Source of the DNA: Phycisphaerales bacterium
GTDB taxonomy: Bacteria > Planctomycetota > Phycisphaerae > SM23-33
Assembly: GCA_003171235.1 (NCBI GenBank)
Contig: PMYM01000120.1
Coordinates: 1 to 5,301, forward strand
Direction of reading: 5' to 3'
DNA: 5,301 nt
A model generated the notes under the pieces. The model saw only the letters and a list, made by a program, of their open reading frames with translations, had not been told where the DNA came from and did no database searches. A program made the position numbers and the translations under genes. Shown piece after piece: positions 5,280 through 5,301 of this stretch (positions are counted from its first letter, which is position 1; every line of letters starts with the position of its first letter).

Positions 5280-5301
5280 CGGCTTCGCCAAGGCTACGCC
5301 G
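5280..5301. repeat. Partial palindrome at the right edge
   Basis: CGGC (5280-5283) mirrors GCCG (5298-5301), and GCC (5287-5289) mirrors GGC (5292-5294). The structure may continue past the window. It looks like an intergenic repeat; no gene can be assigned to 5210-5301. Confidence 0.35.

Noticed and set aside
5058..5291. Minus-strand 77-codon open frame at the right edge
   Set aside because: It overlaps the start of copy B in another frame and mostly translates palindromic repeat DNA. No family resemblance was seen.

Overview
The window looks like a piece of a high-GC Planctomycetota genome, probably from the Phycisphaerae side. This is inferred, not proven. The reasons are two secreted proteins that end in a two-repeat dockerin-like module followed by a PEP-CTERM sorting tail, GC-rich coding DNA, and intergenic stretches full of short palindromes and purine/pyrimidine-biased repeats. 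No tRNA, rRNA, CRISPR array, transposase or phage gene was seen.

Layout, left to right. 1-414 (+) is the C-terminal part of a GDSL/SGNH-type esterase whose start lies outside the window. 415-716 is a gene-free convergent intergenic region. It contains a large foldback (arms 402-437 and 638-673), two copies of a CCCCCGAC/GTCGGGGG hairpin in opposite orientations that can serve as terminators for the converging genes, a third hairpin, and a short array of 7-base repeats. 717-1727 (-) is a complete MoxR-family AAA+ ATPase without its usual DUF58/von Willebrand partner genes beside it. 1857-3395 (-) and 3557-5080 (-) are tandem paralogues. Each is a secreted papain-like (C1A) cysteine peptidase with the order signal peptide, catalytic domain, lectin-like domain, dockerin-like repeats, PEP-CTERM anchor. 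5081-5301 holds the upstream peptidase's ribosome site and promoter, a perfect tandem decamer, and palindromic intergenic repeats.

How the genes relate. The two peptidases probably act outside the cytoplasmic membrane. The PEP-CTERM tail would be handled by an exosortase, which is not in this window, and the dockerin-like module may hold them to other surface proteins. Each has its own well-matched promoter and Shine-Dalgarno with the same -10-to-ATG spacing, so they look separately transcribed but similarly controlled. MoxR lies downstream on the same strand with a 129-base gap and may be read through from the proximal peptidase. No functional link between MoxR and the peptidases can be shown from sequence.

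The most interesting signals are the mosaic identity of the two peptidases (near-identical DNA in the C-terminal half, a diverged patch just before the catalytic histidine) and the nested inverted-repeat element between the esterase and moxR. I do not see convincing evidence for a wholly new biological system here.
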